The notes beneath the pieces were generated by a model. That model saw only the letters and a list, made by a program, of their open reading frames with translations, was not told the DNA's origin and searched no databases. From an uncultured Bacteroidota bacterium (GTDB lineage: Bacteria; Bacteroidota; Bacteroidia; JADZBD01), in the NCBI GenBank assembly GCA_937924855.1, contig CALEYQ010000030.1, positions 1 to 52,211 of the forward strand: a DNA stretch of 52,211 nt, in the 5' to 3' direction. The translations under genes were made by a program, and so were the position numbers. Below, one piece after another: positions 1 to 7,782 of the stretch (position 1 is the stretch's first letter; each line of letters opens with the position of its first letter).

Positions 1-1070
1 ATGGCAATGCCGAGGAAAATAATATTCGGAAGCCAGATGGCAGGCAGGGAAGGAAATCCTCCCTTAATGGCCATTTGACTTCCTACCTGCATGAGCAGGA
101 TATAGGAAAAGCTTAATCCAATGCCCCATCCGATGTGCAGACCAATGCCACCGCGTACCCTGCGGCTTGCAATGGAAACTCCAATAAAGGTTAGAACAAA
201 GGTGGCAAAAGGGAAGGCCGTACGCTTCAGGGCTTCCACTTCGTAAACCTCGGTGTTCAAGGCTCCTTTTTGTTTTTCTTCGGCAATAAACTCCCGGAGT
301 TGAAAGTAATCCATCATTTCTATGTTGGTTATCCGCCGCTCCAGATCGGTTGGAAAAAAGTTGATAACGGTGTCCATTTCAAAGCCTTTCCGGATGTTTT
401 CCTCCATGCCGTTTATTTCCCGGATAAAATAATTGTGAATTTTCCAGGCCTGCTTCAGGGTGTCCCATTGGGCAAAATCAGATCTCAGGTGGAAAGTGCG
501 TTTCCCGTCCTCCACTTTTTCCAGGGAAAATTGCTGACATATTTTTTTGTCGGCCAGGTAATAGTTGAAATAAACGATGGTGCCGGGTGCTATCTGACGG
601 TGAATGTTATGGTCTTTGTAATTGAAGGGATCGCGGATGTATAATTCTTCAAATTCAAGCCTCACCTTGTTGGCTTTGGGAATTACAAAATGGTTCAACC
701 AAAGCGAGAGCAGGGCAATTACCATGGCGGAGGCCAGGTAGGGACCGAAAACAATCCGGTTAAAGCTTACCCCGGAGGAAAGAATGGCAATGAACTCGGA
801 ACGATAAGCCATGCGGGAGGTAAAATAAATGACCGAAATAAAAACAAATAGGGGGCTGAACAGGTTGGCGAAGTAGGGAATGAAATTGAGGTAATAATCA
901 AAGGCGATGGCTTTCAGCGGAGCTTTCCGGTCGATAAAATCTCCGATTTTCTCGCTGATGTCGAAAACCACCACAATCATCATGATCAGGGCAATGCTGA
1001 AGAAGAAGGTGCCGAGAAATTTTCGGGTGATGTAAAGGTCTATCAGTTTTACTTTGAAAAAATGCATCAT
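1..1070 (-). CDS. lptG: LptF/LptG-family permease (YjgP/YjgQ), 3' end cut by the window edge
   Basis: Inner-membrane subunit of the LptB2FG transporter, which extracts lipopolysaccharide and passes it to the periplasmic bridge. The visible 356 codons begin MMHFFKVKLIDLYITRKFLG, the usual YjgP/YjgQ opening. They show membrane segments near residues 15-40, 60-80 and 95-120, then a periplasmic beta-rich domain, and more membrane helices after about residue 275 (segment TAFPFATFVLTFIGVSIASR). The family is about 355-365 residues, so only a few codons should be missing beyond base 1. The start overlaps the tgt stop as TGATG, so the two genes are co-transcribed and probably translationally coupled. 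LptF cannot be fully excluded, but the position after tgt suits the LptG-like copy of this phylum. Confidence 0.9.
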   Translation of the reverse strand, partial: MMHFFKVKLIDLYITRKFLGTFFFSIALIMMIVVVFDISEKIGDFIDRKAPLKAIAFDYYLNFIPYFANLFSPLFVFISVIYFTSRMAYRSEFIAILSSGVSFNRIVFGPYLASAMVIALLSLWLNHFVIPKANKVRLEFEELYIRDPFNYKDHNIHRQIAPGTIVYFNYYLADKKICQQFSLEKVEDGKRTFHLRSDFAQWDTLKQAWKIHNYFIREINGMEENIRKGFEMDTVINFFPTDLERRITNIEMMDYFQLREFIAEEKQKGALNTEVYEVEALKRTAFPFATFVLTFIGVSIASRRVRGGIGLHIGWGIGLSFSYILLMQVGSQMAIKGGFPSLPAIWLPNIIFLGIA

Positions 1071-2197
1071 CAGCGTCGGCGGGAAAGTTGGGGAAGTAAT
1101 TCGTTTTTCCAGGTTTCAAAACTGCCATTCAGGATATGTTGACGGCACTCTTTCATTAACTCAAGATAGAAAGAAATATTATGGAGGGTAGCTATCCGGG
1201 CCGAAGAAATTTCCCCGGCGCTGAACAGGTGGCGCAGGTAGGCCTTCGAAACCCGTGCAGGATGGCCCTCCGGATGATTGGGATCCAAGAGACTAAAATC
1301 GTTCTTCCACTTCTGGTTTTTGATGTTGATGATACCTTCCCGGGTATAAAGTATGCCGTGTCGGGCGTTGCGCGAGGGCAAAACACAATCGAACATATCA
1401 ATCCCACGGGCCACACATTCCAGCAGATTTTCCGGGGTTCCCACACCCATCAGATAACGCGGCTTATCGGCCGGAAGAATCTCGCACACCAGCGAGGTCA
1501 TAGCATACAGGTCTTCGTGTGGTTCGCCCACCGATAATCCTCCAATGGCACAACCGGGAAGATTGGCCGCGGCAATATATTCGGCCGATTTTTTTCTCAG
1601 TTCGGGAAAAACACTGCCCTGCACAATAGGAAACAGAAACTGGGAATGACCGTATTTTTCTTTGGTGTTGTTGAGGGCAGCAATACAGCGGTCGAGCCAG
1701 CGATGGGTAAGATCCATGCTTTTACGGGCGTATTTTTCTTCGCAGGGGTAGGGGGGGCATTCATCGAAGGCCATGATAATGTCGGCTCCTATGCTGCGTT
1801 GGATTTCAATTACATTTTCAGGACTGAAAAATATGGGGGCTCCATCGATGTGGCTGGCAAACTTAACGCCTTCCTCTTTTATTTTCCGGGTTCCGGCCAG
1901 TGAAAAAACCTGGTACCCTCCGGAATCGGTAAGCAGGCTTTTTTCCCAATGCATAAAGGGGTGTGCTCCTCCGGCATTTTCCATAACTTCCATACCGGGT
2001 CGGAGGAAGAGATGATAGGTGTTGGATAAAATAATTTCGGGTTGAAGATGGGTGGTAAGGTCGGTAGGATCCAGGGCTTTAACGGTGCCCAGGGTTCCCA
2101 CCGGCATAAAAACCGGGGTTGGAATTTCGCTGTGAGCCGTTTTCAGCATACCGGCTCGGGCTTTGGATTTTGGACAAGTGGACTGAACCTGGAACAC
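1070..2197 (-). CDS. tgt: queuine tRNA-ribosyltransferase (tRNA-guanine transglycosylase)
   Basis: Exchanges guanine-34 of GUN-anticodon tRNAs for the preQ1 base, a step of queuosine synthesis in the cytoplasm. The 375-residue protein has the family length. It carries DSGGYQVFSL (general-base Asp91), the substrate loop GGLSVGEP near residue 219, and FDCVLPSRNARHG with the nucleophile Asp270. Oddity: the three zinc cysteines of the E. coli type (CxCxxC) are absent; residues 305-316 read DPNHPEGHPARV, although the later histidine (His339 in TLHN) is kept. The start is GTG at 2197: an in-frame stop lies four codons upstream and no ATG is available. A TAnnTTTG box lies 34 bases upstream. The gene leads the tgt-lptG operon. 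Confidence 0.95.
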   Translation of the reverse strand: MFQVQSTCPKSKARAGMLKTAHSEIPTPVFMPVGTLGTVKALDPTDLTTHLQPEIILSNTYHLFLRPGMEVMENAGGAHPFMHWEKSLLTDSGGYQVFSLAGTRKIKEEGVKFASHIDGAPIFFSPENVIEIQRSIGADIIMAFDECPPYPCEEKYARKSMDLTHRWLDRCIAALNNTKEKYGHSQFLFPIVQGSVFPELRKKSAEYIAAANLPGCAIGGLSVGEPHEDLYAMTSLVCEILPADKPRYLMGVGTPENLLECVARGIDMFDCVLPSRNARHGILYTREGIINIKNQKWKNDFSLLDPNHPEGHPARVSKAYLRHLFSAGEISSARIATLHNISFYLELMKECRQHILNGSFETWKNELLPQLSRRR

Positions 2198-2230
2198 CCT
2201 GAAATGTTAATTTCTTTGTTTAAATCATCA

Positions 2231-2238
2231 CAAAGATA
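2231..2238 (-). promoter_or_regulatory. -7 promoter box for tgt-lptG
   Basis: TATCTTTG on the minus strand exactly fits the Bacteroidota -7 consensus TAnnTTTG. It lies 34 bases before the GTG start of tgt, giving a leader of roughly 27 bases. I could not pick out a convincing -33 element. Confidence 0.5.
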
Positions 2239-2263
2239 CAGGAATGGGCAAATGCCGGTGATT

Positions 2264-2271
2264 TACTTTTG
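2264..2271 (+). promoter_or_regulatory. -7 promoter box for the glycosyltransferase operon, next to the start codon
   Basis: TACTTTTG fits TAnnTTTG exactly and ends only 4 bases before the GTG at 2276. Transcription starting the usual 5-8 bases after the box would begin at or just past the start codon, implying a leaderless or almost leaderless message, unless translation starts further in. Confidence 0.4.
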
Positions 2272-2275
2272 AACT

Positions 2276-3412
2276 GTGAATTTTGAATTATTTCTGACCG
2301 ATATCCGGATTCAGGTAGTTTTCGGAGCCTGCCTTCTTTTTCTGTTAATACAGCTTTGGTATTTCCTGTTTTATTTTTCACGCCTTGCCTTTGTCCGGCA
2401 GCGGGTGCCCCCGCTGTCTACACCGCCGGTGTCGGTTATTATTTGTGCCCGTAATGAAGCGGAAAACCTTGAAAAAAACCTGCCGGAAGTTTTCGCCCAG
2501 GATTATCCCGATTTTGAAGTTATCGTTATTAATGATTGTTCCTGGGATAATACGGAGGGCGTGCTGGAAACTCTCAAACCCCGCTTTCCCCGACTTAAGG
2601 TAATACACATTAAAGAAGACGTGTATTATTCTCACGGCAAAAAACTGGCCATTATGGTAGGTATTAAAGGGGCCTCTTCCGAATACCTGCTATTTACCGA
2701 TGCCGATTGCCGCCCTGCATCCCACAAATGGATTCAGGAAATGGTTCGTGGATTCGATCAGGAAAAATCCATCATGCTGGGTTACGGGCCCTACGAAAAG
2801 AGAAAAGGATTTTTAAATAAACTGATTCGCTTCGATACCTGGTCAATCGGACTGATGTATCTGTCATTTGCGCTTGCCCGTCGTCCATATATGGGCGTTG
2901 GTCGTAATATGGCCTATCGTCGTTCGCTTTTTTTCATGAAAAAGGGATTTTCCAAACACTACTTCATTGAATCCGGTGATGATGATTTGTTCGTAAACGA
3001 GGCGGCAACCGGTTCCAACACCCTGGCCGTTACCGTTCCCGAAGCGTTTACCTATTCGATTCCTAAAACTACTTTTCGCCAATGGATATTTCAAAAAAAG
3101 CGACATACTTCTACCTTTAAATATTACAAACTTTCGAATCGCTTAAGACTCACCCTGTTTGGATTTTCCCAATATGGTTTTTATATTTCTTTAGGCCTGA
3201 GTTTGATTTTTTATTCCCTTTGGCCGGTGACTTTGGGAATTTTCCTGTTCAGGCATCTGATGCAAATGATTATCTTTAAAAAATCAATGAACCGCTTAAA
3301 AGAACAGGATTTGTTTTTTTGGTACCCCGTTCTTGAATTGTGTCTCATGGTTATTTATCCCTGGATATATATTGTCCGGAAAACCGCGAAAGCCAGTCCA
3401 TGGAAGATCTGA
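2276..3412 (+). CDS. membrane-anchored family 2 glycosyltransferase
   Basis: Inverting GT-A glycosyltransferase that likely adds a sugar to a lipid-linked or envelope glycan at the cytoplasmic face of the inner membrane; donor and acceptor are unknown. An N-terminal membrane helix (about residues 12-33) precedes the GT2 domain, which opens with PVSVIICARNEAENL. The nucleotide/metal motif TDADC is near residue 141, the acidic ESGDDDLF motif near 231, and QWIFQKKRH near 265 fits the QxxRW region of processive-type GT2 enzymes. Two further hydrophobic segments close the protein, so it is a multi-span GT2. GTG is used as start because no ATG precedes the domain. The 3' end overlaps the sigma-factor gene by 13 bases, so the two are in one operon. 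Confidence 0.85.
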   Translation: MNFELFLTDIRIQVVFGACLLFLLIQLWYFLFYFSRLAFVRQRVPPLSTPPVSVIICARNEAENLEKNLPEVFAQDYPDFEVIVINDCSWDNTEGVLETLKPRFPRLKVIHIKEDVYYSHGKKLAIMVGIKGASSEYLLFTDADCRPASHKWIQEMVRGFDQEKSIMLGYGPYEKRKGFLNKLIRFDTWSIGLMYLSFALARRPYMGVGRNMAYRRSLFFMKKGFSKHYFIESGDDDLFVNEAATGSNTLAVTVPEAFTYSIPKTTFRQWIFQKKRHTSTFKYYKLSNRLRLTLFGFSQYGFYISLGLSLIFYSLWPVTLGIFLFRHLMQMIIFKKSMNRLKEQDLFFWYPVLELCLMVIYPWIYIVRKTAKASPWKI

Positions 3413-4017
3413 ACAAAGAACATAGTTTAACCGACAAAGCCCAGCAGGATTATATTCTGGTAAGAAAAGCGCTTGACGAAGGCGACCAGAAAGCATATGC
3501 CACCCTCATGGGCCGGTATAAAGACACGGTTTATTTCATGTTGCTTAAAATGGTAAATAATAAAGACGATGCCGAGGATTTAACCATTGAAGCATTCGGA
3601 AAAGCATTTAAGCGACTCGGACAATACACGCCCAGTTATGCATTCAGCACCTGGCTTTTTAAAATTGCCACCAATAATTGCATCGATTTCATCCGTAAGA
3701 ACCGCATCAGCATGTTGTCTATTGATAAACCCCTCAAAGATGAAGATGGTGGGGAGTTGTCGATCGATATCAAAGACGATATGTCGGACCCGGAAGAAAA
3801 CATCATAAAAAAGCAGAAGGAATTAAACTTACGGGCGATAGTTGAAAAACTTAAACCCCGTTATAAGAAGCTGGTCCAGCTCAGGTATTTTGAAGAGAAA
3901 TCCTACGAAGAAATTTCCAAAGAAATGGAATTGCCGGTGGGAACCGTAAAAGCGCAGTTGTTTCGCGCCCGCGAACTGCTTTTCCACATCTTAAAAAAGG
4001 GTCAGGGAAATCTGTAA
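3400..4017 (+). CDS. sigma-70 family RNA polymerase sigma factor (ECF type)
   Basis: An alternative sigma factor that directs RNA polymerase to a regulon not identifiable here. Region 2 runs through DAEDLTIEAFGKAFKRL and STWLFKIATNNCIDFIRK, and region 4 contains the helix-turn-helix YEEISKEMELPVGTVKAQL. There is no region 1.1 or region 3, as expected for ECF factors; length is 205 residues. I chose the ATG at 3400 over an in-frame ATG 60 bases upstream because the conserved part begins after it and the longer version would lie deep inside the glycosyltransferase gene. It overlaps that gene by 13 bases and is one base from rsmG. No anti-sigma gene is adjacent, so control may be transcriptional or distant. 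Confidence 0.88.
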   Translation: MEDLNKEHSLTDKAQQDYILVRKALDEGDQKAYATLMGRYKDTVYFMLLKMVNNKDDAEDLTIEAFGKAFKRLGQYTPSYAFSTWLFKIATNNCIDFIRKNRISMLSIDKPLKDEDGGELSIDIKDDMSDPEENIIKKQKELNLRAIVEKLKPRYKKLVQLRYFEEKSYEEISKEMELPVGTVKAQLFRARELLFHILKKGQGNL

Positions 4018-4018
4018 T

Positions 4019-4663
4019 ATGGATAGTCCTGAAATTGTATTCCGGTATTTTCCGAATCCTGATCCTGAGGTTCGAACCAAGATAGAGGCCTTAGGGCCTC
4101 TTTTCGATGAGCTTAACCGGAAGGTGAATCTTATCTCACGCAAAGACATCGATTTTTTTTATGAGCGCCATGTTTTATACAGCCTTGCCATTGCCCGTGT
4201 GATTTCCTTTTCGCCCGGCACCCGGGTGCTTGATGTGGGAACCGGGGGCGGATTTCCTGCCATTCCTTTGGCCATTATGTTTCCTGAAGTAAATTTCTTT
4301 CCGGTAGACAGTATTGGAAAAAAGATCAGGGCAGTACAGGAACTGAAAGAAAATCTGGGACTGGAAAATGTGTTTCCTCAAAATATCAGGGCCGAAGCCA
4401 TGGAAGGAAAATTCGATTTTGTCGTGAGCCGGGCCGTAACCGAAATTCCGGTGTTGATGGGATGGATAAAAAAGAAAATCCGGGGAAAGGTGAAAAACGA
4501 TCTTCTGCCCGGACTGTTGTATCTTAAGGGAGGCGATTTGAGTGCAGATGTCAGGAAGTATGGAAAACGAATGCAGGTTTTCCCGGTAAAAGAAATGTAT
4601 CAGGAAGAATTTTTTGAGACAAAGGCTTTGATTTACCTCCCTGTTTCAGGAGCTAACTCCTGA
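4019..4663 (+). CDS. rsmG: 16S rRNA (guanine-527-N7)-methyltransferase
   Basis: Methylates N7 of G527 in 16S rRNA using S-adenosylmethionine. The Rossmann SAM-binding loop VLDVGTGGGFPAIPLA lies near residue 69, preceded by the family segment LNRKVNLISRKDID and FYERHVLYSL. VVSRAV near residue 138 is the conserved strand before the catalytic region. The protein (214 residues) is of normal family length. It follows the sigma-factor gene after one base, third in a glycosyltransferase-sigma-rsmG operon. Its last 11 bases overlap the converging accD gene. Confidence 0.94.
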   Translation: MDSPEIVFRYFPNPDPEVRTKIEALGPLFDELNRKVNLISRKDIDFFYERHVLYSLAIARVISFSPGTRVLDVGTGGGFPAIPLAIMFPEVNFFPVDSIGKKIRAVQELKENLGLENVFPQNIRAEAMEGKFDFVVSRAVTEIPVLMGWIKKKIRGKVKNDLLPGLLYLKGGDLSADVRKYGKRMQVFPVKEMYQEEFFETKALIYLPVSGANS

Positions 4664-4665
4664 AA
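4644..4665. other. perfect hairpin spanning the overlapping stops of rsmG and accD
   Basis: TTTCAGGAG, loop CTAA, CTCCTGAAA forms a nine-pair stem with a four-base loop exactly over the two converging stop codons. On neither strand does a T-run follow the stem, so it is not a textbook intrinsic terminator. It may act as a 3'-end stabiliser or a weak bidirectional pause site. Confidence 0.45.
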
Positions 4666-5498
4666 AAAGTAAGCAGCTTTGCCAGGGTTTCCCGCAATTC
4701 CTTGCGATGCACTATTTTATCGAGAAACCCGTGTTCCAATACAAACTCTGAAGTCTGAAAGCCTTTTGGGAGGTCTTTTCCAATAGTTTCTTTTACTACC
4801 CGCGGACCGGCAAAGCCAATGAGTGCTCCGGGTTCTGAAATGTTCAGATCGCCAAGCATGGCATAGCTGGCCGTTACGCCACCTGTAGTGGGGTCGGTGA
4901 GGAAAGAAATGTAGGGTATTTTAGCATCGGCCAGAAGGGTAAGTTTTGCCGAAGTCTTGGCCATCTGCATAAGCGAAAATGCGGCTTCCATCATGCGGGC
5001 ACCTCCCGATTTGGAAATAATCATAAGCGGGGTCCGGTGCTCGATGCAATAATCAATGGCACGGGAAATTTTTTCTCCGACAACAGAACCCATAGAGCCA
5101 CCGATAAACTTAAAGTCCATACAGCAAATTACCAGATCATGCCCTTCAACCTGGCCTTTCCCGGTTCGCAGCGCATCTTTCAGTCCGGTTTTTTTAATGG
5201 AATCCCGTAAACGGTCGGTGTATTTTTTTGTATCGGAAAATTCAAGGGGGTCGGCAGCTACCAGATTGGCATCCAGTTCTTCGAATTTCCCTTCATCAAA
5301 AATTATTTCAAAGTATTCGGCCGATCCTATCTTTTCGTGGTACTCACAGCTCGGGCAAACGTACAAATTGGTTTGGTGATCGGGCGTAGAGGTAATTCGC
5401 TTACAGGAAGGACATTTATACCATAGGCCCTCAGGAGTTTCTTTCTTTTCCTTCGTTGATGTTGTAATTCCTTCTTTAATTCGCTTGAACCAGCTCAT
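4653..5498 (-). CDS. accD: acetyl-CoA carboxylase carboxyltransferase subunit beta
   Basis: Beta half of the carboxyltransferase that moves the carboxyl group from biotin to acetyl-CoA, the first step of fatty-acid synthesis. The N-terminal four-cysteine zinc ribbon is intact (Cys29, Cys32, Cys48, Cys51). The crotonase-fold core shows GGSMGSVVGEKI, SGGARMMEAAFSLMQMAKTS and SFLTDPTTGGVTASYAMLGD, the acyl-CoA/biotin site segments. At 281 residues it matches typical AccD. The neighbour upstream on the same strand is fbaB, 18 bases away, so both may share a transcript. accA is not in the window, as is usual in this phylum. Confidence 0.96.
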   Translation of the reverse strand: MSWFKRIKEGITTSTKEKKETPEGLWYKCPSCKRITSTPDHQTNLYVCPSCEYHEKIGSAEYFEIIFDEGKFEELDANLVAADPLEFSDTKKYTDRLRDSIKKTGLKDALRTGKGQVEGHDLVICCMDFKFIGGSMGSVVGEKISRAIDYCIEHRTPLMIISKSGGARMMEAAFSLMQMAKTSAKLTLLADAKIPYISFLTDPTTGGVTASYAMLGDLNISEPGALIGFAGPRVVKETIGKDLPKGFQTSEFVLEHGFLDKIVHRKELRETLAKLLTFFRS

Positions 5499-5516
5499 TC
5501 CGCCTTTTTTTAGTTT

Positions 5517-6584
5517 TTATGCCAGAGTGATTGACTTGTCGAGGTATACATCCTGGATGGCATTTAAAATCCCGATACCTTCTTCAAGGGGTTTTTGAAA
5601 AGCTTTTCTTCCTGAGATGAGGCCATGACCTCCGGCCCTTTTGTTTATTACAGCTGTAGCTACTGCTTCGGCAAGGTCGCTGGCGCCTTTGGATTCGCCG
5701 CCGGAATTTATAAGTCCGATACGGCCGTTGTAACAATTCAGCACCTGGTACCGGCAAAGATCTATCGGGTGCTCAGTGCTCAGATCGGAATATACCTTGG
5801 CATGGGTTTTTCCAAAGTTAAGCGCGGTGTAACCTCCATTGCCGGAAGGAAGTTTTTGTTTGATGATATCCGCCTGAATAGTAACGCCCAGGTGATTGGC
5901 CTGCGCCGTTAAATCTCCGGCGGTATGAAAATCTTTTCCGTCTTTCTTAAATCCGCTGTTCCTAAGGTAGCACCATAAAATCGTAGCCATTCCCAAAGAA
6001 TGGGCTTCTTCAAAAGCTTCAGCCACCTCTATAATCTGGCGGCCCGATTCCTCGCTCCCGAAATAAATAGTGGCTCCCACGGCAGCAGCACCCATTTCCC
6101 ATGCCTCACGCACCGAACCAAACATGATCTGGTCGTACTTGTTGGGATAGGATAAAAATTCGTTGTGGTTTATTTTAACTATAAATGGAATTCGGTGGGC
6201 ATATTTTCTTGAAACTGAAGCAAGTACGCCAAAAGAAGAAGCCACCCCATTGCAACCGCCCTCTATGGCCAGCTTCACAATATTTTCCGGGTCGAAATAG
6301 GCCGGATTCGGAGCAAAGGAAGCCCCGGCCGAATGTTCTATGCCCTGATCAACCGGCAAAATATTTACATATCCGGTTCCGGCCAGTCGCCCGTGGTTAT
6401 AAATCGAGCTTAAGTTTCTTAATACCTGTGAGTTACGGTTCGAAAATAAAAATCCGGAATCAATGAATCCGGGACCCGGTTGCATTATTCCGGTAGCCGG
6501 AACACGGGCTTTATAAGTTAGTAAGTCACCGGCTGAATTACCCAGGATTTCTTCAACACCCCGTACAGCTGTTTTCGTTGGCAT
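5517..6584 (-). CDS. fbaB: class I fructose-bisphosphate aldolase (FbaB type)
   Basis: Cleaves or forms fructose 1,6-bisphosphate through a Schiff-base lysine, in glycolysis and gluconeogenesis. The 355-residue sequence follows E. coli FbaB closely: NHGRLAGTGYVNILPVDQGI, EHSAGASFAPNPAYFDPENI, AHRIPFIVKINHNE, GATIYFGSEESGRQI, and ADIIKQK near residue 241 with the expected catalytic lysine. GLINSGGESKGASDL and KRAGGHGLISGRKAF form the phosphate-binding end of the barrel. This is the metal-independent type, not the class II FbaA. It lies just upstream of accD on the same strand, 55 bases after the DivIC-like gene. Confidence 0.94.
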   Translation of the reverse strand: MPTKTAVRGVEEILGNSAGDLLTYKARVPATGIMQPGPGFIDSGFLFSNRNSQVLRNLSSIYNHGRLAGTGYVNILPVDQGIEHSAGASFAPNPAYFDPENIVKLAIEGGCNGVASSFGVLASVSRKYAHRIPFIVKINHNEFLSYPNKYDQIMFGSVREAWEMGAAAVGATIYFGSEESGRQIIEVAEAFEEAHSLGMATILWCYLRNSGFKKDGKDFHTAGDLTAQANHLGVTIQADIIKQKLPSGNGGYTALNFGKTHAKVYSDLSTEHPIDLCRYQVLNCYNGRIGLINSGGESKGASDLAEAVATAVINKRAGGHGLISGRKAFQKPLEEGIGILNAIQDVYLDKSITLA

Positions 6585-6639
6585 AGCATTAATTTTTGGG
6601 TGGGTAAAAATACGAAAATAAATGAATGCCGGAAGGCAG

Positions 6640-6948
6640 CTATTTTACCGTATTGTCGGTAATTATTACGAAGATTTCTTCGTGGTCCCGCTTCATAAGA
6701 TAGGTCTCGCGGGCAAACTTCTCGAGGGTTTTCGGGCTGTTGCGCAGTTCATTAAGGGCATTCCGGTTTTTGGCAATGCCTTCCTGATAATATTTCCGGG
6801 CGCTTTCCAGTTCCCTGAGTTCCTTTGCCAGGGAAGCCTGTGAAAAAAGATCGTTTTTGTCGAAAAATAAAACCCAAACCAGCAACAAAATTACCGTTAT
6901 CACGTACTTATTCCAGAGTATTTGAAATACTTTCCCCAGGGTTTTCAT
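6640..6948 (-). CDS. septum formation initiator family protein (FtsB/DivIC-like)
   Basis: Small bitopic division protein of the type that links FtsL/FtsQ with septal peptidoglycan synthesis. The 102 residues comprise a short cytoplasmic N-terminus, one membrane helix (about residues 13-30, ITVILLLVWVLFF) and a periplasmic coiled coil (about 38-75). The conserved tail SPKTLEKFARETYLMKRDHEEIFVI matches the DivIC/FtsB signature in which the coil is followed by an aromatic-acidic motif. A TAnnTTTG box ends five bases before the ATG, so the message may be leaderless. It is divergent from the L,D-transpeptidase gene; both act in the cell wall. Confidence 0.88.
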   Translation of the reverse strand: MKTLGKVFQILWNKYVITVILLLVWVLFFDKNDLFSQASLAKELRELESARKYYQEGIAKNRNALNELRNSPKTLEKFARETYLMKRDHEEIFVIITDNTVK

Positions 6949-6952
6949 AATG

Positions 6953-6960
6953 CAAAGGTA
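6953..6960 (-). promoter_or_regulatory. -7 promoter box for the DivIC-like gene
   Basis: TACCTTTG on the minus strand exactly matches TAnnTTTG. Its last base is 5 bases from the ATG at 6948, so the transcript probably starts at or within a base or two of the initiation codon. Confidence 0.5.
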
Positions 6961-6991
6961 TTTTAGGTTATGATATGCCTGAATCTTACCT

Positions 6992-6999
6992 TAATTTTG
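6992..6999 (+). promoter_or_regulatory. -7 promoter box for the L,D-transpeptidase gene
   Basis: TAATTTTG matches TAnnTTTG and ends 13 bases before the ATG at 7013, giving a leader of only about 6-8 bases. With the box at 6953-6960 on the other strand it makes a compact divergent promoter pair. Confidence 0.5.
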
Positions 7000-7012
7000 T
7001 TTTAAACACGGC

Positions 7013-7765
7013 ATGGTTATTTTCTTTTTTCTTTATCGCATTTCCCTCATCTTTTCGGTGCTGGGTTACCAGCAGGGCTCCTTCAAAAGCACCCAAATGA
7101 GTTATGCCCGTGTTTCAGAGGCCTATTCTTCTGCCTGGCCGGGCTTAAAAAAGGAATTGGAAAGCGCAGGCTTCAAGCCGGGAACTATTCAGATACTTTT
7201 TGCTGCGTATAAGTCGGAACAGGTCTTTGAAGTTCACATCCGGCAAAATTCCGGTGAAAAGTATAAACTGTTCAAAACCTATGCGGTTTGCCAAAGCTCA
7301 GGCGGTCCCGGCCCCAAAAGAAAACAAGGCGACGGACAGGTGCCGGAGGGTTTTTATAAAATCGACCGCTTTAATCCCTGGAGTTCCTACCATCTTTCTT
7401 TGGGAGTGAATTACACGAATACAAGCGACAAGTATTTTGCCGGGAGGGATAATCCCGGGGGCGATATTTTTATTCATGGTAAATGCGTTACCATCGGCTG
7501 TCTGCCACTTACCGATGAAAAAATTAAGGAAGTATATGTGCTGGCTGTGGAAGCCCGTAACGGGGGACAAAATAACATACCTGTTTTGCTTTTCCCCTGC
7601 AAAATGGAGGGAGATGTTTATGCTGCCCTGCGTAAAAAGTATTCCGCCGATAAAGAACTTCTGAACTTTTGGGATAATCTGGAAACCGGCTATAAAAAAT
7701 TTGTAAGCACCGGAATAAATCCCGCCTTTTCTTTTGATGCCCAGGGAAAATATGTCTTTAAATAA
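7013..7765 (+). CDS. L,D-transpeptidase, YafK/YkuD family
   Basis: Predicted periplasmic cysteine transpeptidase acting on peptidoglycan stem peptides or on protein-peptidoglycan links. A hydrophobic N-terminus (residues 2-18) could be a signal peptide or anchor. The YkuD-like core shows KLFKTYAVCQSSGGPGPKR, then FIHGKCVTIGCLPL with His near 155 and the catalytic Cys near 163, the H-x(6-7)-GC pattern of YafK-type enzymes. Length is 250 residues. No LysM or other wall-binding domain is visible. The start is set by a TAnnTTTG box 13 bases upstream. The next gene is 17 bases downstream but has its own -7 box. Confidence 0.88.
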   Translation: MVIFFFLYRISLIFSVLGYQQGSFKSTQMSYARVSEAYSSAWPGLKKELESAGFKPGTIQILFAAYKSEQVFEVHIRQNSGEKYKLFKTYAVCQSSGGPGPKRKQGDGQVPEGFYKIDRFNPWSSYHLSLGVNYTNTSDKYFAGRDNPGGDIFIHGKCVTIGCLPLTDEKIKEVYVLAVEARNGGQNNIPVLLFPCKMEGDVYAALRKKYSADKELLNFWDNLETGYKKFVSTGINPAFSFDAQGKYVFK

Positions 7766-7770
7766 TTTTG
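7763..7770 (+). promoter_or_regulatory. -7 promoter box that fixes the start of the DUF3857 gene
   Basis: TAATTTTG matches TAnnTTTG and overlaps the stop of the preceding gene. It also covers an in-frame TTG at 7768 that a simple ORF call would take as the start. A promoter here argues that translation begins at the ATG at 7783, 12 bases after the box. Confidence 0.5.
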
Positions 7771-7782
7771 TATTTTAGAATT

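Noticed and set aside
7768..7782. TTG start for the DUF3857 gene
   Set aside because: The TTG lies inside the -7 box TAATTTTG; the ATG at 7783 directly precedes the signal peptide.
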